A stretch of DNA of 64,000 bases. Origin: Druceiella hillmani. Its lineage: Eukaryota > Arthropoda > Insecta > Lepidoptera > Hepialidae. Below, one piece after another: positions 1 through 12,090 of the stretch (position 1 is the stretch's first letter; each line of letters starts with the position of its first letter). The DNA lies in the NCBI GenBank assembly GCA_039881145.1, contig JAYKKI010000037.1:18664501-18728500 (forward strand), in the 5' to 3' direction. The translations under genes and the position numbers were made by a program. The notes under the pieces were generated by a model that worked only from the letters and a program-made list of their open reading frames with translations, searched no databases and was not told the DNA's origin.

Positions 1-2348
1 AGTGAAAACCACATTTATTGCATATAATTCAGTATATAGTCTACAATTGAAAGATAAATAGAAGATAGTTCCAGAAATAATGTTGAAAATTATGACAAAA
101 AATGTTTTCTCCCTAATCTTCAAAAGCGCTATAGTCAAAGTCATGGAAAAAATACCGATATTGGAAGTTAAGCTCAAATTTACAGGAAAATTTAAAATAT
201 CAACGATTCTAAATCTGATAGTTTCGAGAAATTATTTCTGTGGTGAAAAATAATATTGATATTTTGTAATAGTCCAACATTAATATTTCGTAGGTTTTAC
301 ATACATCTAAGTACGTATGGACCCATATAGTGCCAGGTCTGCTCATCTTTATCAGCTTTTTTTTCATGTAATCCTTTGTGAGAAATTGTTTTTCTATTGG
401 ATTATTCAAACATCTCTCATAAATTATAAGGCGAACTTTACCATACTTGTATACACATATCTATTTAGAATTTTTTTTTTCTTCATTTTGGAGGTTATAC
501 CGTTGTTGTAATAATAATTTATTAGCTGTAAAGTAAAATGAACATAGTGATATGATCGAAATACGAAGAAAGCTTTGTAGTGAATGATGTAAAAACAATT
601 CATAATAATCTGTAATACTTATTGATTTATAATAATTGTATCATAGTATAATCGACTACAATTGTGATGTGCGTTAGTTTTACGTACTCTGTATTAATTC
701 TTCAAGAATAATGTGCATCTCTGAATATAATTCCTGAGTCAACAGTATTGTATCAAATAATCCTGGATATATTTTGGAATAGGTTTTTGGATTATTTGGA
801 TAGTTCAAAATTTATTGGTATTTTTTAACATTAGAGGCGTTCTTTGGTATATGATTTAATATTTTATAAAATTGTGCTATATCTATAAAGTTTAACTAAG
901 CTTTTCAAACTTTCAGTATACACAATTAGGTGATCCAGAGGAAAATAACAAATTTAAATGTAAGTAAGAGTATAATTTTTTAGATTGAGCAATTTTAGAC
1001 ATTTAAAAATTATCACTTACACAATTTCCTGCAGGCAGGTGTTAAACTATAGAAACTACGAAGGTTTAACCGACAGACCTGTAAATAATAATAATAATAA
1101 AGAGAACGTAATATTAATCTTGTCCTAATTTTCCTAACCCTTTGACGTCGTAATATAAAAGAAATAAAGAAAAAACTATGTGGGTTAAATTCAAAATAAC
1201 CTCGATCGAAGAAAGAAATAATTCAAAATTTTGGTGAGTTATTTTTATCATATTATTAGTCGTAAACTATTGACAAAATGACTTTGATTTGTTTATAAAA
1301 TCTACGAAAGAAAATCAAAATAAAAGAGGATGAAATAAAAATGATTAAAGTAATAACAATTTGCAAGCTTCTCATTTTGTCATTTTAAAAAGATTGAGGA
1401 TATATATAGGTAGAATATTGTTTTGATTGTTTAATGTCAGGATACAAGTTAACCTAATACTTGAAAATTTTACTCATTCATCTCACTATGACATGTAGGT
1501 GTTATTTTTTTCATAGGTGACAAATAAAAACCAATATGCGTCACTAGTATTTGCGAGTGTAAATGCGAATGCGAATCTGGCGCCGTTTGTCTTTGATGGA
1601 AAATTGATATATTCGTATGCACGACGCATACATTTACATTAATTATAAATAGACCAGACATGCACATTTCGGGGAATAGTCGACGTTGTTTATTTCATTT
1701 TTTTTTATTAACGACAATAATAATTTTGATAAAAAACACTAACCTTTCAGGTTACAGAAATTTGCCCTTTTTTCATTATCCGGTGCTAATGCTGAGCATT
1801 TTAGGTGCAAATTATGTAACAATGAGCACTCATTAAATGGAAGAGCGACCACCGCTACGAAAAATCATTTGAAATCCATAGGTAGAACCAAGTAGAGTGA
1901 ATTAGAAAAACGCAAAAATGGAAAGCAGAACTAGTCAGCAATAAATATTTTGACTCCATCTCACACCAGTACAATAACGTGATAAAAAATAGATCTCCTT
2001 TCTTGATTATATCAACAAAATTAAAGAGTAGTTTAACAACAATGCCCAGCGGTTGATAATTTTTCTGATAAGGTTGATTGATAATTCCATAAGCGAGATA
2101 TCTGCAATGGAGGAATTACCGTATAGTTTTGTGGAATAATTTGGATTTGCGAAACTTATAAATAAAAACATATGTCCTGTAATTTAAAGTCTTGGCAGTA
2201 TTTTACGATATTTGTTTGTGAGAATTGATGGTTTACTGCTGATATCTGGTTCATTTCTTCTGCTGTATTATATTATCTAGTGTTCAGTTTAATTTGTCAT
2301 GGGATAACAGTTCAAATTGACTATAGAAAAATGTTAATGTTAAAATCG
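1..2348. other. AT-rich DNA without a recognisable gene
   Basis: No reading frame longer than about 65 codons and no familiar protein motif appears on either strand. There are homopolymer A/T tracts and an (AAT)n run near 1087. A short inverted repeat, gtatgc/gcatac, lies near 1615-1630. I see no RNA gene or mobile element that I can support. Confidence 0.6.
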
Positions 2349-2480
<132 letters not shown>

Positions 2481-3027
2481 ATGGCAACAAACATACTCAG
2501 AAGCACATCTCTGCAAGAATTTCATATATTTTGCCATCATAGAAAACAATCGAATCGTTTTTAGAAACGCAGGCACGAATGTCAAAAAAGTAACTTCGTT
2601 GTTTCACATTCTGAACATCAACACATAAAAACAATAATACATAAATTTCAACTAGTTGTCAAAACGATAACAAGAAACCCTTATTACAGTGATCACGAAA
2701 TTCAAAGAGTTGGCAACATATTTTCACCACTGAAACACAGATCAACTCAACAACAAATACTCAATCAATATATGACAATTTTACAAGAATACCCTACAAA
2801 ATTTAATATCTTTTGTTAATGTTGGAAAACTTTTTAAAAAACCAAATCTCCTTTTTCTTCTGACTTCAAAAAAGGTGAAGGTTTTAAATTCTTCGGAATA
2901 TTTCGTTTTGTGTATTCAGCGATAAATCTTTATCGGGTCGATCAATTTGGATGATTATTTTTTTATTTGTAAGAGGATACTATAAGGGTGGTTTCACAAG
3001 AATATGATGATGATCTGATGCTGAGGT
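2481..3027. other. Unique sequence, no gene seen
   Basis: AT-rich DNA between the TA tract and the minisatellite. I found no coding frame, RNA gene or repeat with a visible partner elsewhere in the window. Confidence 0.5.
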
Positions 3028-3445
3028 CTGGAAATAAACGATGAAACCCCTTGACGAATGGCAGTAAATCATTTAAAATTCAAGACCTTTGCTACAGGTA
3101 GTTCGGAGATGCACAATGGAACTCCTTAACAGATATTAGTAAATCAACCGCGAGACATTTGTTACTATTAGTTCTTACTTTGCAAAATAATTATTCCATC
3201 GACCGAGTCATAACCCAATGTTGAGTTCTGGAGGTGAACAATGAAACTTCTTAACGGATATTCGTAAATTAAACGTGATTCAAGATATTTGCTATTAGTA
3301 GTTGTTACTTTGTATAATAACTACACCATCAATCAGGTCAATCTGATCGTGTATTCTGGAGATAAGCTATGGAACTCCTTATCGGATGGTAGTAAATCAA
3401 CCCTAATTTAAGATATTTGCTACTGGTAGTTTTTACTTTGCAAAA
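3028..3445. repeat. Degenerate minisatellite, period about 125 bp
   Basis: Four diverged direct copies of one unit begin near 3028, 3105, 3229 and 3357. Each starts with a form of CTGGAGATGAACAATGAAAC. Each then runs through a form of ACTCCTTAACGGATATTAGT and GATATTTGCTAC to TTACTTTGCAAAA. The first copy is shortened to about 77 bp, and the later steps are about 124-128 bp. No reading frame stays open through the units. Confidence 0.85.
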
Positions 3446-3449
3446 AACA

Positions 3450-3780
3450 TTGTGCGTGTCAGCTCCGACGCGCCACTTGAGTTTACTCCTCCATTACGAA
3501 TATCTTGGAATGTATAAAATAAGTAACACTGTATATAAATATAAATATCAACTTTCAACATATATCTTACCGTTAAGACAGCGTCAATAACGAACGCATT
3601 TGTTCGGCTGTTTTTTCGTAGACTTACGTTGGAAAACTAGGCTCCATGAACATTTCTTATTTACGGTATAATATACAACCTATGTCCATTCTGAAGATCC
3701 TTTCTAAATATTGGTGAAAGAATTTTTGAAATCGGATAAATAGTTTTGGGAATTACCCCATACATCTTAACTTACAAAAT
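3450..3780 (+). repeat. Dispersed repeat, copy 1 (partner at 5877)
   Basis: Starts with TGTGCGTGTCAGCTCCGAC. It matches 5877-6125 in the same orientation, including TTACTCCT.ATTACGA, ATATATCTTACC.TTAAGACAGCGT and CTGTTTTTTC. Its end contains GAAATCGGATAAATAGTTT followed by GGGAATTACCCC. That resembles the '...ATCGGTTCAGTAGTT...' tails common at the 3' ends of insect retroelement-derived repeats. It is probably a degraded mobile element of unknown family. Confidence 0.75.
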
Positions 3781-3789
3781 TTAACTTTT

Positions 3790-5045
3790 TTATAATATTT
3801 AAAAATTTTTTTAACGCGATAATAGATAAAGGCATCAAAAGTTTTTATTTTCAAACTACATGTTCTTCTGCTCCAATATGATAATCAGCAGACAACCATT
3901 TCATTTTCGTTTTAATTACCAAACCAAAAATTACAAAACCTGCTATTAAATAAATTACAAGAAATATTACATTTTCATAGTTTTAAAATTCCGTTTTTTC
4001 TCGTCGTAAAAAGTTGATAATTGTAAATGTTGTAATATGCCATAAAGATAAATATTTTGCAGCAGTTTTTTTTTGGTTTTAAAGAAATGTTTGAAATTTT
4101 CTTTTTTAACGAATTTATGTACAAGTTGAGTATATTTTAATATGTATTTAAGTTAAAAAAATTGATTTCTTATTTTTTGACATAACATAGCAAATTATTT
4201 TTTTAGTTTAAGTTATTGTGTTTTTTATATATATATTTTTTATTGTTGCAAATACATTCGCAAAATATTAATTATTTTTGGGAATATGAAGGGAAATTTC
4301 AATATTTCTAATATCAACACCAAATATTCACCAACATGAATGCGAATACGCATATATGCTACATCTCAATTATGTACGTATTGAAAGTAGTGATGCAAAT
4401 TGTACAAGGTTTTGTGTCAGTTAAGACAGTTTATTTTAACAGAGCAATGTTATTGATGTTTTGATTAATTAGTAATAAAATTAATAAAAGTTTTTGCTTC
4501 ATCTCGAAGAGACGCATTGTAGGAGACTCAAATAAACTATGTACGATATATATGTGTGAAATTTATATACGTGAAAGCTCTGTTATGATGAACCGTATTA
4601 GACCTGGCGTAAGGTTGACAAAATGAAAAGTGGGTGATTGGAGACAATTTACAATTTTAGGGACTGTGGTATATATTCCTTTGTTTTTTCTGGATATATT
4701 ATATTAAAGAGATTAATTAAAAATGTGGCATTTTTTCTATGATTGATCATTGAAATTAAAATCTATTTTTAAACTTCCTTCAATTTTGAAAGTGACAGAA
4801 TACCATGCGATATAATTTATAGGCCAATAAAATCAGAAAATTAAAATCTTTTATTAGAGATATAAAAAAAAATAATAAAAAATATTAAAAGTTCCTCTTT
4901 TTCAATTTTTTGCATAATAGTACATAAAACTGAGTAATTTGCATGTGATTATATAATAATGCTATAGAATAACAAGAAGAAAACTTAAGATTTCGACAAT
5001 ATCCTTTCGCTAGCAAAGTGTTTATAATAATTATTTTATAACTCA
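3790..5045. other. AT-rich DNA, no gene seen
   Basis: Long A/T-rich stretches with short homopolymers. Reading frames on either strand are short and have no recognisable motifs. Confidence 0.5.
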
Positions 5046-5049
5046 GCTT

Positions 5050-5300
5050 TTTCCACACCGCGTGACACACGTGATACCAATTAATTATCATAACATAAAC
5101 TCCCATTTAATACTTCTGCGTCGAGTGCGCACGAGTACGAAACCATATAAACAGCGACAAAGTTGCCTCGTCTATATGCGACATCTGTTGTGACGAGTTT
5201 ACGCGACAGTTAGCAACTTGCTAATGAATTACGTGTGCTTGTCGCCTGCTTAACGACAAAAAATCGCAGAAAGTGAACTAACAGTTTTGTCTTTCTGGAG
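5050..5300. promoter_or_regulatory. CpG-richer patch with a TATA-like box, possible promoter
   Basis: This patch stands out from the AT-rich surroundings by its many CG dinucleotides. It holds CGCGTGACACACGTG (an E-box CACGTG) near 5058 and CATATAAACAGC (TATA-like) near 5143. Short repeated words such as GCGACA and GACGAG follow the box. No convincing start codon or exon follows: the first ATG downstream (5369) opens only 20 codons. It may be a promoter, an enhancer or an eroded transposon end. The promoter reading is an inference from composition alone. Confidence 0.25.
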
Positions 5301-5445
5301 TTCCGAAGAAAATACAGTTAAAAATATATTTACACAATACAAACGTTTATATCTGGTCACAAAAGAAGATGGTATACAAAACTAATATTGAGAAACTATC
5401 AATTATTTCGGAGATCCTATTATCCTTTTAAATTCTTTTTTTTCA

Positions 5446-5484
5446 ATCCGTATCGATAGTAACTTGTTTCCGTATCGATAGTAA
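5446..5484. promoter_or_regulatory. Tandemly duplicated TATCGATA (DRE-type) motif
   Basis: The word CCGTATCGATAGTAACTTGT occurs twice in tandem. Each copy contains the palindrome TATCGATA, at 5451-5458 and 5473-5480. In Drosophila this octamer is the core of the DNA replication-related element bound by DREF and is a promoter-proximal motif. It lies about 300 bp downstream of the CpG-richer patch. The duplication is visible in the sequence; any regulatory role is inferred. Confidence 0.4.
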
Positions 5485-5876
5485 CTTGTAATGATATTGT
5501 ATCGAACTAGGTTTTACTATTATATGTTAAATAATTGATGATCACATAATCAAAAACTTTTTATGCTTTATATTCGAATCCTTAAACTTTTTATTATAAG
5601 CAGGTACATTTTTCTCAAAAAGTGTAGATTAATGAATTATTTGCAATGAAAATAAACAGTGATTGGCATGTTTTATCATCATTATTTTCTATGATTTATC
5701 AAATTATGCTTTAATGCTGTTTTGACAAAATTATTTTTAGATGATTTTAGTAAATGAAAACTACTCGAAGAAATAGAGTTTTATACAAAGTCAGAAGCAT
5801 ACTGCATGATAAGTATGTACGCATCCTAATGGCACTTTACGAGAGCGACATATCTTTATTGAAATCTCCATTGAAA

Positions 5877-6125
5877 AATTGTGCGTGTCAGCTCCGACCG
5901 CCCATTGGAATTTACTCCTTAATTACGATTGTCTTTAAATATATAAAACAGGTACTGTATATGAATATAACTGTATATAAATATCAATATCATCTATTAA
6001 TATATATCTTACCATTAAGACAGCGTTCACAAAAAACGCATTCACTGAACTGTTTTTTCTTTGACTTAGGTTGTAAAACTGATCTCTGTAATTTTTTTTT
6101 GTTAATGGCAAAATATACAATCTAG
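5877..6125 (+). repeat. Dispersed repeat, copy 2 (partner at 3450)
   Basis: Direct, diverged copy of the repeat at 3450-3690, beginning with TTGTGCGTGTCAGCTCCGAC. A 123-codon plus-strand frame (5754-6125) crosses it. That frame is broken in the partner copy and matches nothing I know, so I do not call it a gene. Confidence 0.75.
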
Positions 6126-6334
6126 TTCAAAATCGGGCGTGTTTTTATTACTGGTGCCAAACTAGCTAGCTACTTTTACATATTAATGACAAAATGGTTG
6201 AAGAAACCTCAAAATTATTTTTAAATACCTGTCGAATGATGAATACCTTTTCGATAAGATACGCGATTTTTTTTAAATTTTGTTTTTTATTGCAAGACCG
6301 CCAATTTTTTTTTGGATCTAAAAACCTAGCTTAA

Positions 6335-6490
6335 GGTACTCTCACATTAAATCTAAACCGATTATTATTTCTCTTGCTAAAATCGGTTCATCGATTTTTA
6401 AACTGCTATCAAACATTCATATGCAGATACATACATAGACTGTTAAATTTATTACCCTTCCTTTGCTGCGTCGCAGTCGAGTAATAAAGA
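6335..6490 (+). repeat. Retroelement-tail-like fragment
   Basis: Contains AAAATCGGTTCATCGATTTT, then ACATTCATATGCAGATACATAC and TTTATTACCCTTCCTTTGC. This order (an ATCGGTTCA word, an ACATACATA-type run, a TTATTACCC word, then a 'tttgctgcgtcg' end) resembles the 3' tails of insect RTE-like or SINE-like repeats. Assignment to a family is not possible by eye. Confidence 0.4.
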
Positions 6491-6591
6491 AAGCTTTATT
6501 TTCGGTTCATGAAGTTTTTTTCTCATGCATTAATTGGAATAAACATATGCTCTGGGCATAATACATAATCAAATATATTTACTACTAGCTG

Positions 6592-6905
6592 TGCTCGTGA
6601 CTTCGTTTCGCCTGCGGACCTATAGAAAATGTTATTAAATTAACTGCAAGATAAATAACGCCATCTACCGAAAAATTAAAAAAACAAATCTTTTTAGGTA
6701 AGGCAATTTGTGTTCAAACGTCAAATTGTTATATTTTCCTTTTAGTTAGTTAATAGTTACAAAACATATAAGTCAACTCTAAGACATAGGAATATAAGCG
6801 ATAGAAGATATATACGCCTATATTTTTCCAGAATCCACCAGTAAACATTTTATCGAAATCCATTTAATTGTTCTCGCGTAATAATAACAGAACAAAAAGA
6901 GGCTC
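6592..6905 (+). repeat. SINE- or non-LTR-like dispersed repeat
   Basis: Opens with CTAGCTGTGCTCGTGACTTC, then GTTTCGCCTGCGGACC. It closes near 6835-6900 with CCAGAATCCACCAGTAAAC, ATCGAAATCCATTTAATTGTT and a CAGATACAAACGG word. Starts and tails of this style are widespread in insect genomes as non-autonomous retroelement remnants. I cannot name the family. Confidence 0.4.
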
Positions 6906-7455
6906 AGATACAAACGGAGAAACGTTTAAAAAGCAATATATTTCTGCTTTTTGCAATGGTTATTGACAAAATTAGTTGGATGACAAAATTAATATTGTCA
7001 TGTTTTCCTATATCATTTTCTCGTAATTATCTTCAATGCACAAATGCACCAATTGTATAGTTTTAGTATACCTATTATATACAATGAAGTACGTGACAAT
7101 CAAATAAATTCAGCCGAATACCAAACTTTTGAAAGTAAATAAATCTACGCACATAATAAATATGCAGAGTTGGCGTGTGTGTACATTGAACTCACTTGAA
7201 AAAAAATGGTTGAGTGCGACATACTAAATATAACTACGACAAAAATGATAGTTTTTAGAATTTTTTTCTCTTTGAACTAATGACCCAATTAAGATGAAAT
7301 TTTATGAAAAACATGGTGGTCGATTTAAAGTAAATATTAATTGTTATTTCGGTTTACGCAATCGGAAGATATGCGAAATTAATATATTAAAAAAATATCT
7401 CTCTAGACGAGTAATATTTACATATATGTGTGATATACCTATCCACGTATATTAA
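6906..7455. other. Unique AT-rich DNA, no gene seen
   Basis: No coding frame, RNA gene or internal repeat that I can support in this interval. Confidence 0.5.
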
Positions 7456-7735
7456 GGCACTATGTTAACCTAACACGACCCAATCTGATCAAACATAACC
7501 CGAAATTACCGAACTCAACCCAACATAACCTAACCTAAAAGAATTCAACATAACTTAACCGAACCAGAACCAATAGCTCATCTTAACGTAGCAAAACATA
7601 ATCCAGCCTAAAACAATATAACCCAACCCAACCTAACCCAATATGAACCGACATAACGCAGTCCAATTCAATTTAAACCGACGTTACCCAATCCAACCCA
7701 ACATATACTAATATAATCTAACAAAACCGAAAAAC
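7456..7735. repeat. Degenerate AACCT/AACAT array, telomere-like
   Basis: Dense, irregular AACCTAACC, AACATAACC and AACCCAACC words. Read on the minus strand they are forms of GGTTAGGTTGGGTTATG. The insect telomere repeat is TTAGG/CCTAA, so this looks like an interstitial, heavily mutated relative rather than a working telomere. The units vary in phase and spacing. Confidence 0.85.
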
Positions 7736-7924
7736 TATTGAATTAAAAAATATACGTGGTTTTACGAAAAAAATAAGGACTAACTTTTAGCAATATAATT
7801 TTTTTTTACACAATCAAAAGACATGAAAATTAGTATTTCTAAAAGTACATTTCTATTGCAATAATATAACAAAAAAAAGAGTAAAGAGTAGAGTTAAGTG
7901 AGTTATCTAAAATCGATTATGATG

Positions 7925-8757
7925 TAGTATAACCTGACCTAAACCAATATAACCTAACTTAGCAAAACCCAAACAATCCAACCTAAATCAACCCAACATA
8001 ATCCAATCCAACATACCTCATACAAACATAACCAATCCAATGCAGCTCCCCCAACCCAATATAACATTAACAGTCTTAAGCAAACATAAACTAACTTTAA
8101 GTAACCCAATCTAACGTAATTGAATCGGACATTACCAAACCATCCCAACATGTACCAACCCAACCCAAACTAACCCACCCCAAGTCAACATAACTCACCT
8201 CAACCGAGCACAACCCGATATAATGCAACTCATCATCACTCAACGTAATTCAATATAACCGAACTTAACCCAATGCAACTCGACATAAACCAACCAACTT
8301 AATACATGATAACCCAACACGATCCAACATAAACCAACATTACCCAATACAAAACAACATAACCTAACATATAGCAAAATAACACAATCTAACATAACCC
8401 CACTCAACATAATCCGACCAAACATATCCCAACACATTTATACATAACCAAAAGCAAAAAAAAATACTAACATAATCCAACCCAATATAATCCAATCCAA
8501 CCTAATTAATCCAATCTAAATTTGGTCATCATAGCTTAACACAAACTAACATACCCCAAATTAACCTAACACAATGTACCCTAACATAACCCAACTTAAT
8601 CCAACCCAACGTAACCTATTCTAACTTAATCTAATCCAAACCAACTGAACATAATTCTATTTAATCCCACCAAATACTACCTAACAAAATCTAACCCAAG
8701 CCAACATAACCTAACCTAACTCGACGTAACTCAACTAAATACAACTTAACACAAGTT
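7925..8757. repeat. Degenerate AACCT/AACAT array, telomere-like (large)
   Basis: About 830 bp of irregular AACCTAACC, AACATAACC and AATCCAACC words, separated from the previous array by about 190 bp of unrelated AT-rich DNA. Minus-strand frames rich in W, G, V, Y and L (7954-8163, 8240-8437) arise from this repeat and are not genes. It lies immediately to the left of triplicated block A. Confidence 0.9.
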
Positions 8758-9394
8758 ATTTATAAGAAGTAGAATAAATGAGGTTTTGTTCAAAATTGTT
8801 CGATTATTTTAGACAGATATTTGAATTTTAATTGGAATATTTCATTTGTTTTCAAACAAATATTTTATTTCAATTACCCTAAACGCCTAAAATCAGAATT
8901 GAAACATATTTTCTTCGACGTGAAAATAAATTAAGAAAAAAAGGTTTAAACATCGTTACATAATAGTAAAGTGAAAAAATAACTGACCGTGCAAGGTATT
9001 AAACATTAAATTTTTATTCATATCTGTGGATCTTTATCGATTAAATAAATATTATGTACGCCAATGAAAGTTTATTATATAATTTTTAATAAAAAGTCTC
9101 AATATATGATGGATAAGAGATATTCTAGGTTTTCTCAAATTTCATATTAGGTTATCTTTCATTAATCTAAACAAAACATAATTTTTATTTGCTTTTACGA
9201 TTTTCTTTAAAAATTATAAAAAGATTTGATGTTTACATGCTGCCAAAAGTCTAATAATTTTAGGGATATTCAAAATTTAAAATAGTTTCTGAAATTGCAA
9301 AAAAAATTGGAATTAAACTCGCATAAGAATTATTGTATAACGTCTATCTAACCTTGAAATTTCTTTGTGATACTTTATGAATCAAATGACTAAT

Positions 9395-9900
9395 AGCAAA
9401 AAGGAAACCCTTTTATAATTTCGTTATATCGATCTGTTCGTCTGTCTGTGTATTCATATGGCAAAGCCAAATAAATATTTTCATATAATTACGATAGTAA
9501 TAAAATTTTACAGAAACGCGTAAATGAATTGCGCCCATGAATAAAAACGGAGATATTATAATTATTATTTTTCTTTTGATGGATCGTAAAACTTGGTGGA
9601 AAAGTATTTTATATTAAGTTTTTCACGGATTTCTGGAGTGAGAAACCGTGGAGAAGGTCTTCTCAAACTAAGTTAAAAATTTGTGTCTCCTTTGCGAGAT
9701 ACGAGTCTCCTTTGTCCAATAGTGGAAATCCCCATTCTAAAAAGTAATATTAAAACAAATGCAGAACAATAATTAAAGTCATATCGATAATTTAATCAAT
9801 ACAGCACCTAGGATAATTAACGGGGAGTTACATGTTTCACCATCTAACTTTTGTATTGATTTTTGAGATATGAAACCTTAAAAAATTAAAAGTCAGTGTT
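9395..9900 (+). repeat. Dispersed-repeat head of block A
   Basis: Begins with AGCAAAAAGGAAACCCTTTT, then TCTGTTCGTCTGTCTGTG. It aligns in the same orientation with 37017-37540 (B) and 47197-47680 (C) through ATAATTACGAT.GTAATAAAA, TTATTTTTCTTTTGATGG, AGTTTTTCA and TCTCCTTTGCGAGATACGAG. The opening word plus a 'ctgtctgtc' run is a widespread dispersed insect repeat signature. It is probably an old mobile element already present in the ancestral unit. Confidence 0.8.
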
Positions 9901-9935
9901 TCGGAAATAAAGTTAATGTTTTCGATTACCAAATA

Positions 9936-10970
9936 TCTATATATTAATACGTAAAGCAAAAACTTTGGACCCCTTTTCACGAAAATTGCGCGGACGGAGG
10001 AGTAAGAAATTTGGCATACTTATAGTTTATATGTAGGAGAAGCGCAGAACGCTAATATTTTTCAATAATAATGCTTATAAAGTACATTAAATCATTAAAT
10101 AAAACATTACACACACTACCATGCATTTGACACACACATGTATATACATACAATTGACATATGCGTAGTCTATAGTTTTATTTTTCCGCTGGCTTTCCAT
10201 TGTAGTTTATCTGCCAGACAGTTCGCAAGTTATTGTGGGTCAACTTTGTTATTTTCTCATATATAATAGTAAAAAAAATTATCTTTTATCTAGAATTACA
10301 GTTGTTGTCATTTAATGTAACACTATTAATAATAATCATAATATTAATACGTGAAGATAAAACATTGTACCTCTTTTACGAAAATTACACGGACGGAGGA
10401 GTATGAAATTTGGCACAGTTAAAGTTTGTATGGAGGAGTACGGAAAGCTACAAATTTTTATACAATAATGCATTAGAAACACATTAAATTAATAAAAAAA
10501 CATTACACATACTACCATGCGTTTGACACACACACACACATGTATACACACATATTGACATATGAGTTGTCCATAATTTTATTTTCCGCTGGCTTTCCAT
10601 TGTAGTTTATCTGCCAGACAGTTTCTAAGTTATTGTGCTTTAACTTTGTTATTATCCCATATTTACTAGTAAAAAACTTGACCGTTTATCTGAAATTAGA
10701 GTTATTACGATTTAATAAAATATTATTAAATTTTCTAAAGGTTAATAATAACCATAATTTAAAGGTTAATAATAACCAAAATATTAATATGCGAAGCAAA
10801 ACCTTTATACTCATTTTTACGAAAATTACGCGTCCGGAGGAGTATGAAATTTGGCACAGTTAAAGTTTATATGGAGAAGAGTGCTGAAAGCTAATATTTT
10901 TACATAGAAAGAGATATATCGATTTTTATTAGAAATACATGCGTTTGACACACACACATATGTACTATTT
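9936..10970 (+). repeat. Three tandem copies of the Helitron 5' region
   Basis: Starts near 9936, 10340 and 10780 each carry ATTAATA(C/T)G(T/C)(A/G)AAG, then ACGAAAATTACGCGGACGG, GGAGTATGAAATTTGGCAC and a CATGCGTTTGACACACACAC tract. Copies 1 and 2 continue into CCGCTGGCTTTCCATTGTAG and CTGCCAGACAGTT; copy 3 is shorter. Reiteration of the 5' end ahead of one coding remnant suggests repeated end capture or nested insertion. Confidence 0.8.
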
Positions 10971-11039
10971 TGTTTATGGTTGAAGTCTATGGTCAAAAAT
11001 AGTTTACAAATGAAGAAGTAATTTTTAGAGATACATATA

Positions 11040-12090
11040 AATGTGCACTAAATGTAATTCCAAGACTTTTTCATAGTTATGATTGTGGATTAATGGATTT
11101 ACAATGCAGGTTTTGCAATGCGAAAAGTTTTGAATCTGAAGTGACTTTAAGTGACAGAACTGAATTCACTTAATGTTGTCATAAGGGTAAAGCAATATTA
11201 CCGCCCTTAAGTCAAAATGAATATTTTAAATCATTGTATTATGGACTTATTTCAAATGAACCTTCAATCAAAAGTAAGGCAAAAAATTATTTTGAAAACA
11301 TTCGCAAATATAATTCATCATTTGCTATGGTTAGCTCAGAAGCTAAAATTTGCGGGGCAGTTACAAGTGGAGTGTATCATTTCAAAAACATGATGTTTTT
11401 ATCAGAGATCAGGTTCAATAAATACGGCATATGGTCGCTCACCATGTGCGCAATTCGGTTTTTATGGTGTCGACACTATCAATTATAGATTACAACAACA
11501 TTTTAATAAAACATGCAATAACAATATAATGCGCAAAATATATCTTGAATTGGAACGCAGTAATCCTTTGGTTCGGTCATTCATTGCAATGAAACATCAT
11601 TGCCACAGAGTTGAAAATAAAAAAAAAGAAATTTGTATGCTCATTAAAGTAAATCATGATTTAAATCAACGCCATTTCAAAGATGCAGTTCAAACTGATG
11701 TAGCAGTAATATTTAATACAGTTGGTGGTGAGCCACCTTTGAACGAAATATGATTTCATTTTCAAAAGTTAATAGTATCATCAAAAATATCTCAATTTTA
11801 AATTCACCATTAGACTCTTGAGTACATCCATTACTTTTCCAAATGGTGATACTGGGTGGCATATCAATATTCCTCATAACGTACCAACTATATCTAATTC
11901 AAGAGCAACCAGAAAAAAATTAGCCATGCTTCAGTATGCAGCCTATCGACTTGCGATTAGAGAAGATTTCAGCATGTAGCACCATTCACAAAAAATTATT
12001 TCTGCAGTGGATAGTTGATATGTATGTGAGAATAGAGGGCTCAAGATTACATTGTATTCGACAAAATCAAACAATTCTTAGATTTGTTTA
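11040..12090 (+). pseudogene. Helitron-like N-terminal domain (Rep/Helicase protein), broken
   Basis: In an intact element this protein catalyses rolling-circle transposition; this remnant covers only the region ahead of the Rep motif. Near 11085-11210 one frame reads DCGLMDLQCRFC, then a stop, then CCHKGKAILPPL. The frame at 11234-11488 has FENIRKYNSSFAM. After a frameshift, 11463-11753 reads YRLQQHFN, LELERSNPLVRSF and VIFNTVGGEPP. Near 11850-12080, in another frame, comes GWHINIPH, LAMLQYAAYRLAIRED and RIEGSRLHCIRQNQ. These pieces match, in order, the conserved 'helitron_like_N' region of animal Helitrons. At least two frameshifts and several stops show it is dead. Confidence 0.88.

Noticed and set aside
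5754..6125. 123-codon plus-strand ORF
   Set aside because: It crosses a dispersed repeat whose partner at 3450 does not keep the frame, and it shows no recognisable domain.
7954..8437. Two minus-strand frames rich in W, G, L, V and Y
   Set aside because: They read through the degenerate AACCT-type array; the residues reflect GGTTAGGTTGGG-like words, not a protein.
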